Shown here piece by piece: positions 63,885 to 64,000 of a DNA stretch of 64,000 bases (its first letter is position 1; each line of letters begins with the position of its first letter). Both the position numbers and the translations under genes were made by a program. The DNA is from Ramlibacter alkalitolerans (lineage in GTDB: Bacteria; Pseudomonadota; Gammaproteobacteria; Burkholderiales; Burkholderiaceae_C). The notes below the pieces were generated by a model, which saw only the letters and a list, made by a program, of their open reading frames with translations, was not told the DNA's origin and did no database searches. The stretch is from positions 80,672-144,671 of the forward strand of contig NZ_JAEQND010000015.1 in assembly GCF_016722765.1 (NCBI RefSeq). The letters are read 5' to 3'.

Positions 63885-64000
63885 TCAACCGGTCAATGCA
63901 ACGGTGGCTGCCAGCCTTTCGGCTGGTGACTCGAATCCCAAAGTCTCTCTGGGACGTGTATTGAGCTTTCTGGCGACCTGGTCTAGCTGCTCCTGCGTGT
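63885..64000 (-). mobile_element. IS30-family transposase, C-terminal end (cut by window edge)
   Basis: The minus strand encodes TQEQLDQVARKLNTRPRETL followed by GFESPAERLAATVALTG and a TGA stop. LN-RPR-TLGF-(S/T)PAER is the conserved C-terminus of IS30-family DDE transposases. Only about 38 codons are visible; whether the element is intact lies outside the window. Confidence 0.88.

Overview
The window is GC-rich, densely coded bacterial DNA. It looks like a betaproteobacterium of the order Burkholderiales, probably Comamonadaceae (Ramlibacter/Variovorax-like). The evidence is two Bug-type (TctC) solute receptors, a phasin, an RpoD with a long Lys/Ala/Pro-rich N-terminal extension, a pmd-type protocatechuate 4,5-cleavage operon and a complete liv-type ABC transporter. 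This placement is inferred from gene content; I could not run a 16S or database search.

Layout. 1-11.6 kb: a truncated 2-hydroxyacid dehydrogenase with an NhaD-type antiporter, a deacetylase/thioesterase pair, a phasin gene with a likely PhaR-controlled promoter, a patatin lipoprotein divergent from a Fur-box-linked ferric-binding protein, a short-chain dehydrogenase behind a LiuR-like operator, gamma-glutamyltransferase, a YihY protein and a Bug receptor. 11.7-18.1 kb: an acyl-CoA synthetase divergent from dnaG-rpoD, with a structured terminator-bearing leader before rpoD. 18.1-32.8 kb: mixed metabolism, namely a D-amino-acid-oxidase-like protein, a stand-alone ligAB-like dioxygenase, an enoyl-CoA hydratase with a CoA transferase, a three-gene Fbp/Pot-type ABC transporter, arfB-dbpA and a lytic transglycosylase.

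32.8-42 kb: an aromatic catabolic operon on the minus strand, read as ModA-like, ligJ, ligK, ligI, tannase-like, ligA, ligB, ligC. It would take protocatechuate (and gallate released from tannins) through 4,5-ring cleavage to pyruvate and oxaloacetate. A divergent LysR gene followed by a second, exported ModA-like gene flanks it. 42-47.7 kb: a Bug receptor and livKHMGF with a large hairpin between livK and livH. 48-55.5 kb: a VanB-type reductase with a MetE-like protein, gdhA, a response regulator with a cyclase-like output domain, a Vgb-like propeller, a methyltransferase and a dienoyl-CoA-reductase-like SDR.

55.5-62.7 kb: the most unusual block, a probable exopolysaccharide locus. A PilZ-HlyD protein (Alg44-like) is translationally coupled to an Alg8-like glycosyltransferase whose C-terminal half is a periplasmic right-handed beta-helix. 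Flanking genes encode a UDP-glucose 6-dehydrogenase and a TolC-like coiled-coil protein. Together they suggest a c-di-GMP-controlled secreted uronan with polymerase and polymer-modifying domain fused in one chain.

The window also holds several small repeat families: 88-89-bp elements that supply stop codons to their upstream genes, ~115-bp CGCAAAAGCCGCAAA inverted repeats, and ATTCCC-N8-GGGAAT hairpins beside the end of an IS30-family transposase. No tRNA, rRNA or CRISPR array was seen, and no gap longer than 300 bases lacks a gene.
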